From the NCBI RefSeq assembly GCF_947494755.1, contig NZ_CANLVZ010000014.1:50809-114808 (forward strand): a stretch of DNA of 64,000 bases. The letters run 5' to 3'. Of this stretch, positions 44,422 to 53,073 are shown in pieces. Made by a program: the position numbers and the translations under genes. The DNA comes from an uncultured Tateyamaria sp. GTDB lineage: Bacteria > Pseudomonadota > Alphaproteobacteria > Rhodobacterales > Rhodobacteraceae. The notes beneath the pieces were generated by a model. It did no database searches. It was not told the origin of the DNA and saw only the letters and a program-made list of their open reading frames with translations. Every line of letters begins with the position of its first letter. Position 1 is the first letter of the stretch.

Positions 44422-44436
44422 TTACCCTTGGCTTAA
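44422..44436. promoter_or_regulatory. CtrA-like box upstream of motB
   Basis: TTAC-CCTTGGC-TTAA (44422-44436) matches TTAA-N7-TTAA with one mismatch, 50 bases upstream of the motB start. The divergent MFS gene starts 68 bases away on the other side, so effects on it cannot be excluded. Confidence 0.55.
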
Positions 44437-44503
44437 CACATCCAATTGTACGAAATGAAAGTCGGTGCTTGCATGGGTGCCGATTAAGGTCACAGATGAG
44501 CGC

Positions 44504-45718
44504 ATGACCGCATCAACACATGACAGCCGATATTCGTGGACGCGGCTTGCGCTGACATTGACCATTGCGATGGTGGCGAATGCGGGCATGTGGGCGATCA
44601 TTGTCATCATGCCTGCGGTTCAGGCCGAATTCGGGGTAAGCCGGGCAGACGCGAGCCTGCCTTACACGCTGACCATGATCGGGTTCGCGACGGGTAATTT
44701 CATCGTGGGCCGAGCGGTGGACCGATGGGGTGTCACGCCAGTGTTGGTTGTCTGCGCGTTGGGCATTGCGGGGGGATACGGGCTCGCGATGGCCGCAGGC
44801 TCGATCTGGGCGCTGTCCTTGGCACAACTGATCGTGGGCTTTGGAACGTCAGTCGGATTTGGCCCGCTGATTGCGGACATCTCGCATTGGTTCATGAAAC
44901 GGCGCGGCATTGCGGTCGCGATTGCGGCAAGCGGAAACTACCTGTCAGGGGCGATCTGGCCACTGATCCTGGCGGGCGTGCTGGCCGAAGATGGATGGCG
45001 GGCCACTTACGCCGTTCTTGCGGCGGCGACGGTGTTGGTTGTTGTGCCTCTGGCTTTCGCGTTACGGCGGCAAGTCCCCGACAGTGCGCACCAAATGGCC
45101 GAGGCCGCGTCTTCGGCCAACGCGCGATCCGCAGGGCTGTCTCCGACAGCACTCGCCTGTCTGCTGGGCGTGGCAGGCGTCGGGTGCTGCGTGGCGATGT
45201 CGATGCCACAGGTGCATATCGTGAGTTACTGCGTTGATCTCGGCTATGGCCCGGCGGTGGGGGCAGAGATGCTGTCGTTGATGTTGGTGGGCGGCGTCGG
45301 ATCGAGATTGATCTCGGGGTTGCTCGCGGACAAATTGGGCGGGGTGCGGACCTTGCTTTTGGGATCCATCGCGCAGGCCATTGCGCTTGCTCTTTACTTG
45401 CCATCGGATGCGCTGATCTCGCTCTATGTGGTGAGCCTGGTCTTTGGGCTAAGCCAAGGCGGGATCGTCCCAAGCTACGCGATCATCGTGCGCGAATACA
45501 TGCCCGCACGAGAGGCTGGCGCGCGGGTCGGGTTCGTGCTGATGGCAACGATCATGGGCATGGCGCTCGGCGGTTGGATGTCGGGGTGGATTTACGACGT
45601 GACGGGCAGCTATCAAATGGCGTTCTGGAATGGGATCGTCTGGAACGGCGCGAACATCGCGATCATGCTGTGGCTGCTGTCACGCAGCCGAGCCCGAGGG
45701 GTCATGCAACCGGCGTGA
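44504..45718 (+). CDS. MFS transporter
   Basis: The 404-residue protein has about twelve hydrophobic spans and the MFS loop-2 motif region GRAVDRWGVTPVLVVCALGI, repeated in the second half as SRLISGLLADKLGGVRTLLL. It resembles the oxalate/formate or monocarboxylate antiporter branch of the superfamily (GSIWALSLAQLIVGFGTSVG), but the solute is not readable. The ATG at 44504 is used. It stands alone between motB and a bidirectional hairpin and shows no link to motility. Confidence 0.9.
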   Translation: MTASTHDSRYSWTRLALTLTIAMVANAGMWAIIVIMPAVQAEFGVSRADASLPYTLTMIGFATGNFIVGRAVDRWGVTPVLVVCALGIAGGYGLAMAAGSIWALSLAQLIVGFGTSVGFGPLIADISHWFMKRRGIAVAIAASGNYLSGAIWPLILAGVLAEDGWRATYAVLAAATVLVVVPLAFALRRQVPDSAHQMAEAASSANARSAGLSPTALACLLGVAGVGCCVAMSMPQVHIVSYCVDLGYGPAVGAEMLSLMLVGGVGSRLISGLLADKLGGVRTLLLGSIAQAIALALYLPSDALISLYVVSLVFGLSQGGIVPSYAIIVREYMPAREAGARVGFVLMATIMGMALGGWMSGWIYDVTGSYQMAFWNGIVWNGANIAIMLWLLSRSRARGVMQPA

Positions 45719-45729
45719 TCAGCCCGTAA

Positions 45730-45748
45730 GGCGGACGTGTCGTCCGCC
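45730..45748. terminator. Bidirectional hairpin between the MFS gene and trhO
   Basis: GGCGGACG (45730-45737) and CGTCCGCC (45741-45748) form an 8-bp perfect stem with a TGT loop in the 34-base convergent gap. T-runs are weak on both sides. Its place suggests it ends both transcripts. Confidence 0.6.
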
Positions 45749-45752
45749 CACT

Positions 45753-46673
45753 TCAGCCCTTGTCTGTGACATGACCGGTCATATGGGCGGTGCCGCGATC
45801 GCGCGCCAGAACCATCTGTTTCTGACGCTCGCGAAACCGGGCCTTGTCCGCATCCGATGTCTCATCCGCGCAATGATGACAGGCGACCCCTTGCTCAAAT
45901 TCGGGCCGGTCCCGGTCCGCAGGCAGGATCGGGCGACGGCAGGCGTGACACAGCAGATGCGGACCAACGGCCAAGCCATGGCCGACACTGACGCGCCCAT
46001 CAAAGACAAAGCATTCGCCCTGCCATGTGCTGTCGACCAGCGGGACTTCTTCGAGATATTTCAGAATGCCACCCTTGAGGTGATAGACATCCTCGACCCC
46101 CTGCCCAAGCAGGTAATTCGTCGATTTCTCACAGCGAATGCCACCCGTACAGAACATCGCGATCTTTTTGCCCTGAAACCGTTCCTTATTCGCCTCCCAC
46201 CACGCCGGAAACTCCCCAAAGCTGGCAGTGGCCGGATCGACGGCGCCGTCAAAGGTCCCGATGGCGACCTCATAGTCGTTACGGGTGTCAATCACGGCCA
46301 CATCATCGCGGCCAATCAGATCATTCCAATTTGCGGCCTCGACATAGTGACCCGTGCGAGCAGTGGGATCGACGTCGGGCTGACCCATGGTGACGATCTC
46401 ACGCTTCAACCGCACCTTCATCTTGCCGAATGGGGCGGTGGGGCTGGTGCTCTCCTTCCACTCCAGATCGGCGCAACCGGGCAGCGCGCGGATATGGGCC
46501 AGCACGGCGTCAATGCCCGCGCGCGGCCCCGCGATGGTGCCGTTGATGCCTTCGGGGGCCAGCAACAGTGATCCGCGCACATCATTGGCAGTACAGAGCG
46601 CAACCAATGGCGGTTTGAGCGCCCCGATATCGGCAAACCGGGTGAAGTGATAAAGAGCAGCGATGGTGAACAT
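45753..46673 (-). CDS. trhO: tRNA uridine-34 hydroxylase TrhO (rhodanese-domain)
   Basis: TrhO makes 5-hydroxyuridine at the wobble position of certain tRNAs. The 306-residue protein starts MFTIAALYHFTRFADIGALK. It has an N-terminal ferredoxin-like domain (GTIAGPRAGIDAVLAHIRAL), a rhodanese domain with the active cysteine loop MFCTGGIRCEKSTNYLLGQG, and a C-terminal CHAC...CHHC cysteine set that could bind a metal. This is the normal TrhO/YceA layout. A long upstream extension overlaps the pncA region and is rejected. It diverges from pncA over 84 bases. Confidence 0.92.
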   Translation of the reverse strand: MFTIAALYHFTRFADIGALKPPLVALCTANDVRGSLLLAPEGINGTIAGPRAGIDAVLAHIRALPGCADLEWKESTSPTAPFGKMKVRLKREIVTMGQPDVDPTARTGHYVEAANWNDLIGRDDVAVIDTRNDYEVAIGTFDGAVDPATASFGEFPAWWEANKERFQGKKIAMFCTGGIRCEKSTNYLLGQGVEDVYHLKGGILKYLEEVPLVDSTWQGECFVFDGRVSVGHGLAVGPHLLCHACRRPILPADRDRPEFEQGVACHHCADETSDADKARFRERQKQMVLARDRGTAHMTGHVTDKG

Positions 46674-46757
46674 ATCTGCGAAATAGGGCAACGGGATACC
46701 CTTGTGCAAGGGGGCGAGGCGGTGCGACACTGGCCGGGCAGCACAGTGGAGAAGCCC

Positions 46758-47354
46758 ATGACCCATGCCCTGATCGTGATCGATGTTCAGAACGACTTTT
46801 GCCCCGGCGGTGCGCTCGCCGTGCCTGAGGGTGATCTGATTGTCGGCGGGATCAATGCGCTGATGGACACAGCAGAGGCCGTGATACTGACGCAGGACTG
46901 GCACCCGGCAGGTCATTCATCATTCGCGTCCTCTCATCCGGGGCACGCAGCCTATGATATGATCGATATGTCCTATGGGCCGCAGGCGCTGTGGCCGGAT
47001 CACTGCATCCAAGGCAGCCATGGGGCCGCGTTCCACCCCGACCTTAACGTCGAACGCGCACAGATGATCGTGCGCAAGGGATATCGCCCCGGCATCGACA
47101 GCTACTCGGCTTTTTTCGAAAACGATCACACGACGGCAACCGGGCTTGAGGGCTATCTGCGGACACGCGGGATCGACACGCTGACGCTTGTGGGGCTGGC
47201 CACGGACTTCTGTGTGAACTTTTCGGCGGTGGACGCCGCCAGGCTCGGGTTCGATGTGACGGTTCGGCTGGACCTGTGCCGCGCCATCGATCTGGATGGA
47301 TCGCTCGCCACTGCGAAGGCAGGCATGAAGGACGCCGGGGTTACGTTAACGTGA
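46758..47354 (+). CDS. pncA: Nicotinamidase PncA
   Basis: PncA hydrolyses nicotinamide to nicotinate in NAD salvage. The 198-residue protein has the catalytic aspartate in IVIDVQNDFCPGG, the metal-binding region TQDWHPAGHSSFASSHPG with DxHxxH-type residues, the lysine in MIVRKGYRPG and the nucleophile cysteine in GLATDFCVNFSA. Start at ATG 46758 (MTHALIVIDVQNDF). It precedes pncB by 64 bases, forming a two-gene pathway operon. Confidence 0.95.
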   Translation: MTHALIVIDVQNDFCPGGALAVPEGDLIVGGINALMDTAEAVILTQDWHPAGHSSFASSHPGHAAYDMIDMSYGPQALWPDHCIQGSHGAAFHPDLNVERAQMIVRKGYRPGIDSYSAFFENDHTTATGLEGYLRTRGIDTLTLVGLATDFCVNFSAVDAARLGFDVTVRLDLCRAIDLDGSLATAKAGMKDAGVTLT

Positions 47355-47418
47355 GGCAGCTTGCAGCTTGCCCCGAACCTGAGGCACAACGTGTCAAGCC
47401 ACCGACAAGGACACCGCA

Positions 47419-48711
47419 ATGGTCGATATCGCCACCCGCGTCTGGAACCACAAATGGAAGATCGACCCGATTGTCCGATCCCTGATCGACACCGATTTTT
47501 ACAAGCTGCTTATGTGCCAATCTGTGTTCCGCAACAAGCCGGATACCCAAGTCACATTCAGCCTGATCAACCGGTCCAAACATGTGCCGCTGGCCGACCT
47601 TATTGACGAGGGCGAGCTACGCGAACAACTCGATCACATCCGCTCACTGTCGCTCAGCCGGGGCGAAAGCACATGGATGCGCGGCAACACATTCTACGGC
47701 AAACGCCAGATGTTCACGCCCGAGTTCATGGACTGGTTCGAAACCCTACAACTGCCCGCCTATCACCTCGAACGACGCGGCGATCAGTATGAGTTGACGT
47801 TCGAAGGGTCCTGGCCCGAGGTCATGTTGTGGGAAATCCCTGCGCTTGCGGTGCTCATGGAATTGCGCGGCCGTGCCGTTCTGAACGAAATGGGCCGGTT
47901 CGAGCTGCAAGTGCTTTATGCGCGCGCCATGACCAAGCTGTGGGAAAAGATCGAAGTGCTGCGCGGCCATGAGGGGCTGCGGGTGGCTGATTTCGGGACG
48001 CGGCGGCGGCATTCCTTTCTGTGGCAGGACTGGTGCGTGCAGGCCATGGGCGAAGGGTTGGGCGAAGCCTTTGTGGGCACGTCAAACTGCCTGATCGCCA
48101 AGAACCGGGATGTGGCGGCCATCGGGACCAACGCCCATGAACTTCCGATGGTCTATTCCGCACTGGCCGAGGATGATGCTGCACTGGCTCAGGCCCCCTA
48201 TGACGTCCTGAGCGATTGGCACGAGGAACATGATGGCAATCTGCGGGTGATCCTGCCCGACACTTACGGCACCCAAGGGTTTCTGGACAACGCCCCCGAC
48301 TGGCTGGCGGGCTGGACCGGGATACGGATCGACAGTGGCGATCCGGCGACCGGCGCAGAAAACGCGATCAAGTGGTGGAAAACCCGCGGCGAAGACCCAC
48401 GCGAAAAGCTGGTCATCTTCTCGGACGGGCTGGACGCCGCAAAGATCGTTGAGTTGCACAAACAATTCGCGGGCCGGGTCAAAGTGTCGTTCGGGTGGGG
48501 CACGATGCTGACCAATGATTTCAAAGGGCTGACCAAGGATGATCGGCTGGCACCATTCTCGTTGGTCTGCAAGGCGATCTCGGCCAACGGAAGGCCAACG
48601 GTCAAGCTGTCGGACAACCCCAACAAGGCGATGGGCCCGCAATCCGAAATCGAGCGGTACAAACGGGTCTTCCAGGTGGGCGCGCAAGAGGCGCAAGCCG
48701 TCGAGGTCTGA
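47419..48711 (+). CDS. pncB: Nicotinate phosphoribosyltransferase PncB
   Basis: PncB joins nicotinate to phosphoribosyl pyrophosphate, the step after PncA. The 430-residue protein starts MVDIATRVWNHKWKIDPIVR. It shows LIDTDFYKLLMCQSVF, the FGTRRRHSFLWQ stretch, the GTSNCLIAK loop and the histidine in GTNAHELPMVYS that is autophosphorylated in the family. The ending KAISANGRPTVKLSDNPNKA is typical. Context with pncA makes this a complete nicotinamide-to-nicotinate-mononucleotide unit. The 136-base gap after it holds no gene. Confidence 0.96.
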   Translation: MVDIATRVWNHKWKIDPIVRSLIDTDFYKLLMCQSVFRNKPDTQVTFSLINRSKHVPLADLIDEGELREQLDHIRSLSLSRGESTWMRGNTFYGKRQMFTPEFMDWFETLQLPAYHLERRGDQYELTFEGSWPEVMLWEIPALAVLMELRGRAVLNEMGRFELQVLYARAMTKLWEKIEVLRGHEGLRVADFGTRRRHSFLWQDWCVQAMGEGLGEAFVGTSNCLIAKNRDVAAIGTNAHELPMVYSALAEDDAALAQAPYDVLSDWHEEHDGNLRVILPDTYGTQGFLDNAPDWLAGWTGIRIDSGDPATGAENAIKWWKTRGEDPREKLVIFSDGLDAAKIVELHKQFAGRVKVSFGWGTMLTNDFKGLTKDDRLAPFSLVCKAISANGRPTVKLSDNPNKAMGPQSEIERYKRVFQVGAQEAQAVEV

Positions 48712-48847
48712 GCAGTCTTTGGCACAAACGCCTCTGGCTGCCTCAATTGTTTCGCAAAATTATACAATGGCCCAAAATTAACCACAATTGCGCGATATCT
48801 CGCCTTCAAAGAGCAGATAATTACGAAGAAGGACGGGCAATCGCGTC

Positions 48848-49468
48848 ATGTATAGTTTTGTAAAAACAGGGATGTTCCTGAGCGCAGCGGCCTTGGCAGG
48901 GTGCGCTTCAGGCATAGAAGAGACATCGCGGCTGGATGTGTCTTTGATCGGATTTTCGGAACAGCGCGGGCCGTCAACCGCCCCTGCCGAAATTGGCGAA
49001 ACCATTAACGTGACAACCGAAGCTGACGCGTTGAGCGCACTCGCTCAAACCCTCGTGCGCCGCTCGCAGGCACGGCACGGCGTGACCAGCGCCGCCCAAA
49101 CGGATGGCCGCAACAAACTCGTCTCCGCGGATGCGTTGGTGCGCAATTTGCGTGCGATGAACGACCAGATGGACAGTGTCGAGGCAGCAGTGCACACCCA
49201 CAATGCCCGCTTGAAAAACCTGGATATGGAACGAGACTTGGGCCTGATTTCGGAAGCTGACTATGCCGCACAGGCCGATAGCATCCGTCAAAGCCAGAAC
49301 CGGATTGCCGCCGCACTGAGCGATACAATATCGAACACTGAAACGGTTCAAACCAACCTGCAGGATGCCTCTGACCGAGGTCATTCCGGGCTCCACTGGC
49401 ACATGAGCGCAACAGCCCAACTGACACGCGAAGCCCAAGCGGCACGAGACGCTATTTTGCGGCGCTAG
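48848..49468 (+). CDS. Predicted lipoprotein with coiled coil, unknown function
   Basis: The 206-residue protein has a lipoprotein signal, MYSFVKTGMFLSAAALAGCA, with lipobox LAGC at about residues 16-19. After it comes a helical, coiled-coil-like body (NLRAMNDQMDSVEAAVHTHN; GLISEADYAAQADSIRQSQN). I do not recognise a family. The start has GAAGGACGGG upstream. Its TAG stop at 49466-49468 overlaps the stop of the truncated EamA gene on the other strand (49465-49467), a tail-to-tail overlap. Confidence 0.8.
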   Translation: MYSFVKTGMFLSAAALAGCASGIEETSRLDVSLIGFSEQRGPSTAPAEIGETINVTTEADALSALAQTLVRRSQARHGVTSAAQTDGRNKLVSADALVRNLRAMNDQMDSVEAAVHTHNARLKNLDMERDLGLISEADYAAQADSIRQSQNRIAAALSDTISNTETVQTNLQDASDRGHSGLHWHMSATAQLTREAQAARDAILRR

Positions 49469-49643
49469 AGGCGTTGCGCCGCCCGGGCGCGCCGCCGTTC
49501 CCGCCAGACGATCATCAGCCCCCCGGTCGCGATCAGTAGCGCGCCGGGGAACAAGGCGTCCCACGGGGTTTCGTCAAAAAACAGCCAGCCCAATACAAAA
49601 GCCAGCGGAATGCCGAAATAGCGTAAGCGTCCGGTCTACCCGC
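49465..49643 (-). pseudogene. EamA/RhaT-type transporter, C-terminal fragment cut by IS3
   Basis: The minus strand encodes LRYFGIPLAFVLGWLFFDET, then PWDALFPGALLIATGGLMIV and WRERRRARAAQRL before a TAG at 49467-49465. This is the last pair of spans of a DMT-superfamily (EamA) transporter. The frame is lost to the right around 49626, just before the IS3 end at 49644, so about four fifths of the gene is gone from this place. It is too short for function. Confidence 0.8.
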
Positions 49644-49699
49644 TGATCCTCCCCCACTGAAGTGGTCCTTCGCTATGTTTAGGAAAACGGAGGAAACAC

Positions 49700-49978
49700 A
49701 TGGCAAACAAGCGACCAAAGCCGGAAGAGATTGTCACGAAGTTGCGGCAGGTTGAGGTTCTGACGGGGCAAGGGATGCCGCGTCTGGATGCGATCCGCCA
49801 GATTGGTGTGACTGAACAAACGTTCTACCGCTGGAAGAAGAAATACGGTGGAATGGGCACGGATCAATTGAAGGAACTGAAGCGTCTACAGAAAGAGAAC
49901 GAGCGTTTGAGAAAGGCCGTATCGGATCTGACGCTGGACAAGCTGATCTTGGCGGAGGCCGCAAAGGGAAACTTCTAA
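49700..49978 (+). CDS. IS3-family OrfA (transposase DNA-binding subunit)
   Basis: The 92-residue protein carries the OrfA helix-turn-helix (MPRLDAIRQIGVTEQTFYRW) and a leucine-zipper-like tail (LKRLQKENERLRKAVSDLTL) ending LAEAAKGNF. It is intact, with AACGGAGGAAACAC upstream of the ATG. In IS3 elements the full transposase is made by frameshifting into orfB, but orfB here lacks two of three catalytic residues, so at most this could act as a DNA-binding regulator of the element. Confidence 0.88.
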   Translation: MANKRPKPEEIVTKLRQVEVLTGQGMPRLDAIRQIGVTEQTFYRWKKKYGGMGTDQLKELKRLQKENERLRKAVSDLTLDKLILAEAAKGNF

Positions 49979-50577
49979 GCCCCGCTCGTCGCCGAGCCTG
50001 CATTGATCGTGTTCGCGCTGAGCTGAATGTCTCGGAACGCCGCGCCTGCCGTGTTCTGAGACAACACCGATCTACGCAGCGCCGGATACCTGTTGGTCGC
50101 CCAGACGAAGAACGTTTGCTGGCCGATATGACAGCATTGACCCGGCAGTATGGCCGCTATGGCTATCGTCGGATCGCCGCGTTGCTGAGAGATGCTGGCT
50201 GGCATGTGAACAACAAACGTGTCGAAAGGCTATGGCGGCGGGAGGGGCTGAAAGTGCCAATGAAACAACCGAAGAAGGGGCGGCTTTGGCTGAATGCCGG
50301 ATCATGTGTCCGGCTTCGGCCTGAACATCGCGACCATGTTTGGAGCTACGACTTCGTGCATTGCCGCACCGACGACGGGAAAGCGTTCCGCACGCTCAAC
50401 ATCATCGACGAGTACAGCCGCGAATGCCTGGCCATACGCGTGGATCGCAAGCTGAACTCGGGCAACGTCATCGATGTCTTGAGCGACCTGTTCATCTTGC
50501 GTGGCATCCCGTCGTTCAGATGGACCAAAGGCCGATCATGCACTAACAATCAATTTGGACCACTCAAGTGGGGCTGA
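49979..50577 (+). pseudogene. IS3-family OrfB, 3' deleted
   Basis: The frame is open from about 49979 (SPARRRACIDRVRAELNVSE), passes ALTRQYGRYGYRRIAALLRD and NIIDEYSRECLAIRVDRKLN, and loses similarity after LSDLFILRGIPSF. It then reads into the terminal inverted repeat. Only the first DDE residue remains. Confidence 0.8.
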
Positions 50578-50580
50578 TCA

Positions 50581-51113
50581 CCTTCAACACCGCACCGAAC
50601 CTGTTGAACCGGGACTTCACAGCGAAAGCGCCCAACCAGAAATGGGCAGGCGACATCAGCTACGTGTGGACCCGCGAAGGATGGCTCTACCTGGCTGTCA
50701 TTCTTGATCTGCATTCTCGGCGTGTTATCGGCTGGGCAGTCAGCAATCGCATGAAACGTGGCTTGGCGATCCGTGCGTTGAAGATGGCGGTTGCACTACG
50801 CCAGCCCCCCAAAGGCTGTATCCATCATACCGATCGCGGGTCGCAATACTGCTCACACGACTACCAGAAACTCCTGCGCCAGCACGGGTTCAGGGTATCG
50901 ATGAGCGGCAAAGGCAACTGTTATGACAATTCTGCCGTCGAAACCTTCGTCAAAACGATCAAAGCTGAGCTGATTTGGCGAAGGTCATGGCAAACGCGGC
51001 GGGATGCTGAGCTGGCCATCTTCCAGTACATCAACGGATTCTATAATCCGAGACGGCGACACTCAGCACTGGGCTGGAAAAGCCCCGTCGCCTTCGAACG
51101 AAAAGTGGCCTAA
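50581..51113 (+). pseudogene. Second IS3-family orfB, N-terminally truncated
   Basis: The frame directly after the first element encodes PNLLNRDFTAKAPNQKWAGD to the end FERKVA. It carries all three catalytic residues: the aspartate in WAGDISYVW, the aspartate in HHTDRGSQYCSH and the glutamate in NSAVETFVKTIKAE. This is the C-terminal two thirds of an OrfB of a different IS3 subgroup. Its orfA and N-terminus are missing, replaced by the right end of the element at 49644-50580. An ATG-less start within the neighbour's end (50568) could give a 181-residue product, but it would lack the N-terminal domain. It abuts the IS91 remnant at 51113. Confidence 0.85.
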
Positions 51114-52029
51114 ACGAGCACTTGGGGCGGCACAAAAACGGGACAGGTCCAATCGCCACGTTTGACCCGGTAGTCCTTCCAGCGGAATGCCACGGTGTCG
51201 GCATCAGCGCTTTTGAAGCGATGGTTTGAGATCGCGACCCGGTGGGTGTAGCGGCTGAGATAGGCCAGTACCGCCGCCGGCCCGCCGAAGGGTGGCTTGG
51301 CATAGACGACCCATTCGGATTTGCGGAAAGGGGCGAGCCATTTGGTGAAGGTGGCGGTGTCGACCAGTCCTTCGTGATCACCGAAGAAGGAAAGCTCTCC
51401 CGCTTGGCGTAGTGCCAACAGACCGTCAATGAACAGGCAACGGAATAACCGCGCCAATACCCTCACGTGCAGAAAGAACCCAGGCTTGCAAGCGACCCAC
51501 TTGATGCCGTACGGTGACAGGCCACCGCCAGGGACGATCATGTGGATGTGCGGATAGTGCGTCAGGGCTGAGCCCCATGTGTGCAAGGCACTGGTCAGCC
51601 CAACTTTTGCGCCCATGCGCTTTGGATCGGCGGCAATTGTCGTCACCGTTTCCGCCGACGCTTTGAACAGCAGGCCATAGACCGCCTTCTTGTTCCATAA
51701 GCGATCTTGGCGATCTCCGCGGGCATTGTGAAGACCACGTGGAAGTATTCCACCGGCAGCAGGTCTTCGGCTCTCGCCTCCATCCAGTCACGCGCTGCCG
51801 GTCCCTGGCATTTTGGGCAGTGGCGGTTCTTGCAAGAGTTATAGGCAATCTGGTGGTGGTCACATTTGCTGCACACGGCCACATGTCCGCCGAGCGCCTC
51901 GGTTCGACAAGCTTCAATCGACGACATCACCTTGAGCTGGCTGAGGCTGACATGTCCTGCATTGGCCTGCCGCCACGCGAGGCCATAGCTTCGGAAAATG
52001 TCCGCGATCTCCAACTTTGGGCGGGACAA
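51110..52029 (-). pseudogene. IS91-family transposase, frameshifted and 3' truncated
   Basis: The N-terminal part (52029-51643) starts MSRPKLEIADIFRSYGLAWR and has the zinc-binding cysteines CSKCDHH and CKNRHCPKCQG. The second part (51646-51110) continues in another frame with DPKRMGAKVGLTSALHTWGS and YPHIHMIVPGGGLS, the HxH motif of HUH (Y2) transposases. The frame changes near 51645-51670, and the protein stops after VFVPPQVLV at the junction with the IS3 fragment, losing its C-terminus. It cannot be functional. Confidence 0.88.
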
Positions 52030-52041
52030 CGCCCTGGTGCA

Positions 52042-52928
52042 TCACGCCAGGCTTCGCCGCGGCGTCTGATCCTGCAGATTGGCCAGCATCTCGTAGGGGC
52101 TGACGGTGTCCTTGATCGTCTTGGTGGCAACGTGGGTGTACTGTGCCGTGGTCGTCAGCTTGGCATGGCCCAGCAAAACCGAATGACACGTACGTCGGTG
52201 TTTGCCTCCAGCAGATGCGTGGCAAAGCTGTGCCGCAATGTTTGCAGCGTGGCCGGTTTTGAAATGCCAGCCATGTGTTTTGCGGATGTGAAAGCCCTGT
52301 TCAACTAACGAGACGATATCGGGTTGATCTTTGACTTGCCGGGAAACAGCCGGCCCTCGGGCCGTGCTTCGCACCTGTAGTCCCGCAACAGGCCCAGCAG
52401 CCCAGGCGACAGCATCACCTTGCGATCCTTTCCGCCCTTGCCGTGATCAACGTGGATCAACATCCGATCGCTGTCGATATCGCTGATCTTGAGATTGCAA
52501 ACCTCGGACGCGCGCAGACCAGAACCATAGGAAATACTGAGCGCAGCCCGGTACTTCAGACCCGGCCCCGGTGTCGCCATCAACAGGTCAGATACCTCCT
52601 GCACGCTGAACACCGTTGGCAGCTTCTTGGGCTGGCTCTTGAACTGCATGAACCGCTTCATGTCTTCTCGTCCGCAGGTGATGCCGAAGAAGAACCTCAG
52701 CGCCACGATCCGCGTGTTGAAGGTCGAGGGCGTCACCCCGGTATCGGTCATGTGCAGTTGATAGGAGCGCAATTCTTCGGGCGTGGCTGTATCCGGCGAA
52801 TGCCCCAAAAACTTGGCGAAATCCTTGATCGCCCTGATATGCGACTTCTGAGCCTTGTCGCCCATCCCGCGGATACGCATGTCCTCCATCAACCGCGCAC
52901 GCAGCGGGCTCATCTTCTCCTGTGTCAT
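52042..52928 (-). pseudogene. Tyrosine recombinase/integrase next to IS91, stop plus frameshift
   Basis: The N-terminal frame starts MTQEKMSPLRARLMEDMRIR and holds the SAM-like core-binding domain and the first catalytic arginine (SGLRASEVCNL), ending at TAG 52307-52305 where a glutamine codon is expected. Beyond the stop the same frame continues LNRAFTSAKHMAGISKPATL and LRHSFATHLLEANTDVRVI (HxxR box), then shifts near 52185 into LLGHAKLTTTAQYTHVATKT with the catalytic tyrosine. One nonsense change and one frameshift make it a recent pseudogene. Such integrases travel with IS91-like transposases. Confidence 0.85.
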
Positions 52929-52942
52929 TGGAACCTCCTGTC

Positions 52943-52962
52943 CGATTGAGAAACCTCAATCG
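52943..52962. repeat. Perfect hairpin at the likely IS91-side end
   Basis: CGATTGAG (52943-52950) and CTCAATCG (52955-52962) form an 8-bp stem with loop AAAC, just upstream of the integrase start. IS91-type elements carry hairpins near their ends, so this may mark the outer end of the remnant. It could instead be a promoter or terminator feature. The rest of 52963-53073 shows nothing I can assign. Confidence 0.4.
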
Positions 52963-53073
52963 TCAGGCGGATCAGCCAGCTCTCAAAATGAGCCTAAATC
53001 TGGTGGAAAGAAAAACGCCAACCACAAGCGCCATTGCCGCGACAAGCGGCTTAGTCCTTGGGCCGGAAACCCA

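Larger units (their letters stand above)
49644..50580 (+). mobile_element. Internally deleted IS3-family element with both inverted repeats
   Basis: The ends 49644-49668 and 50557-50580 are inverted repeats (TGATC.. to AGTGGTCC on one side and its near-complement on the other). Inside, orfA (49700-49978, 92 residues, MANKRPKPEEIVTKLRQVEV) is intact with its helix-turn-helix. The orfB frame runs from about 49979 to 50577 and contains KQPKKGRLWLNAGSCVRLRP and the first catalytic aspartate in WSYDFVHC. After GIPSF the frame goes straight into the right end, so the second aspartate and the glutamate are absent. The 937-bp copy is shorter than a usual 1.2-1.3 kb relative and cannot transpose alone. 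Confidence 0.85.
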
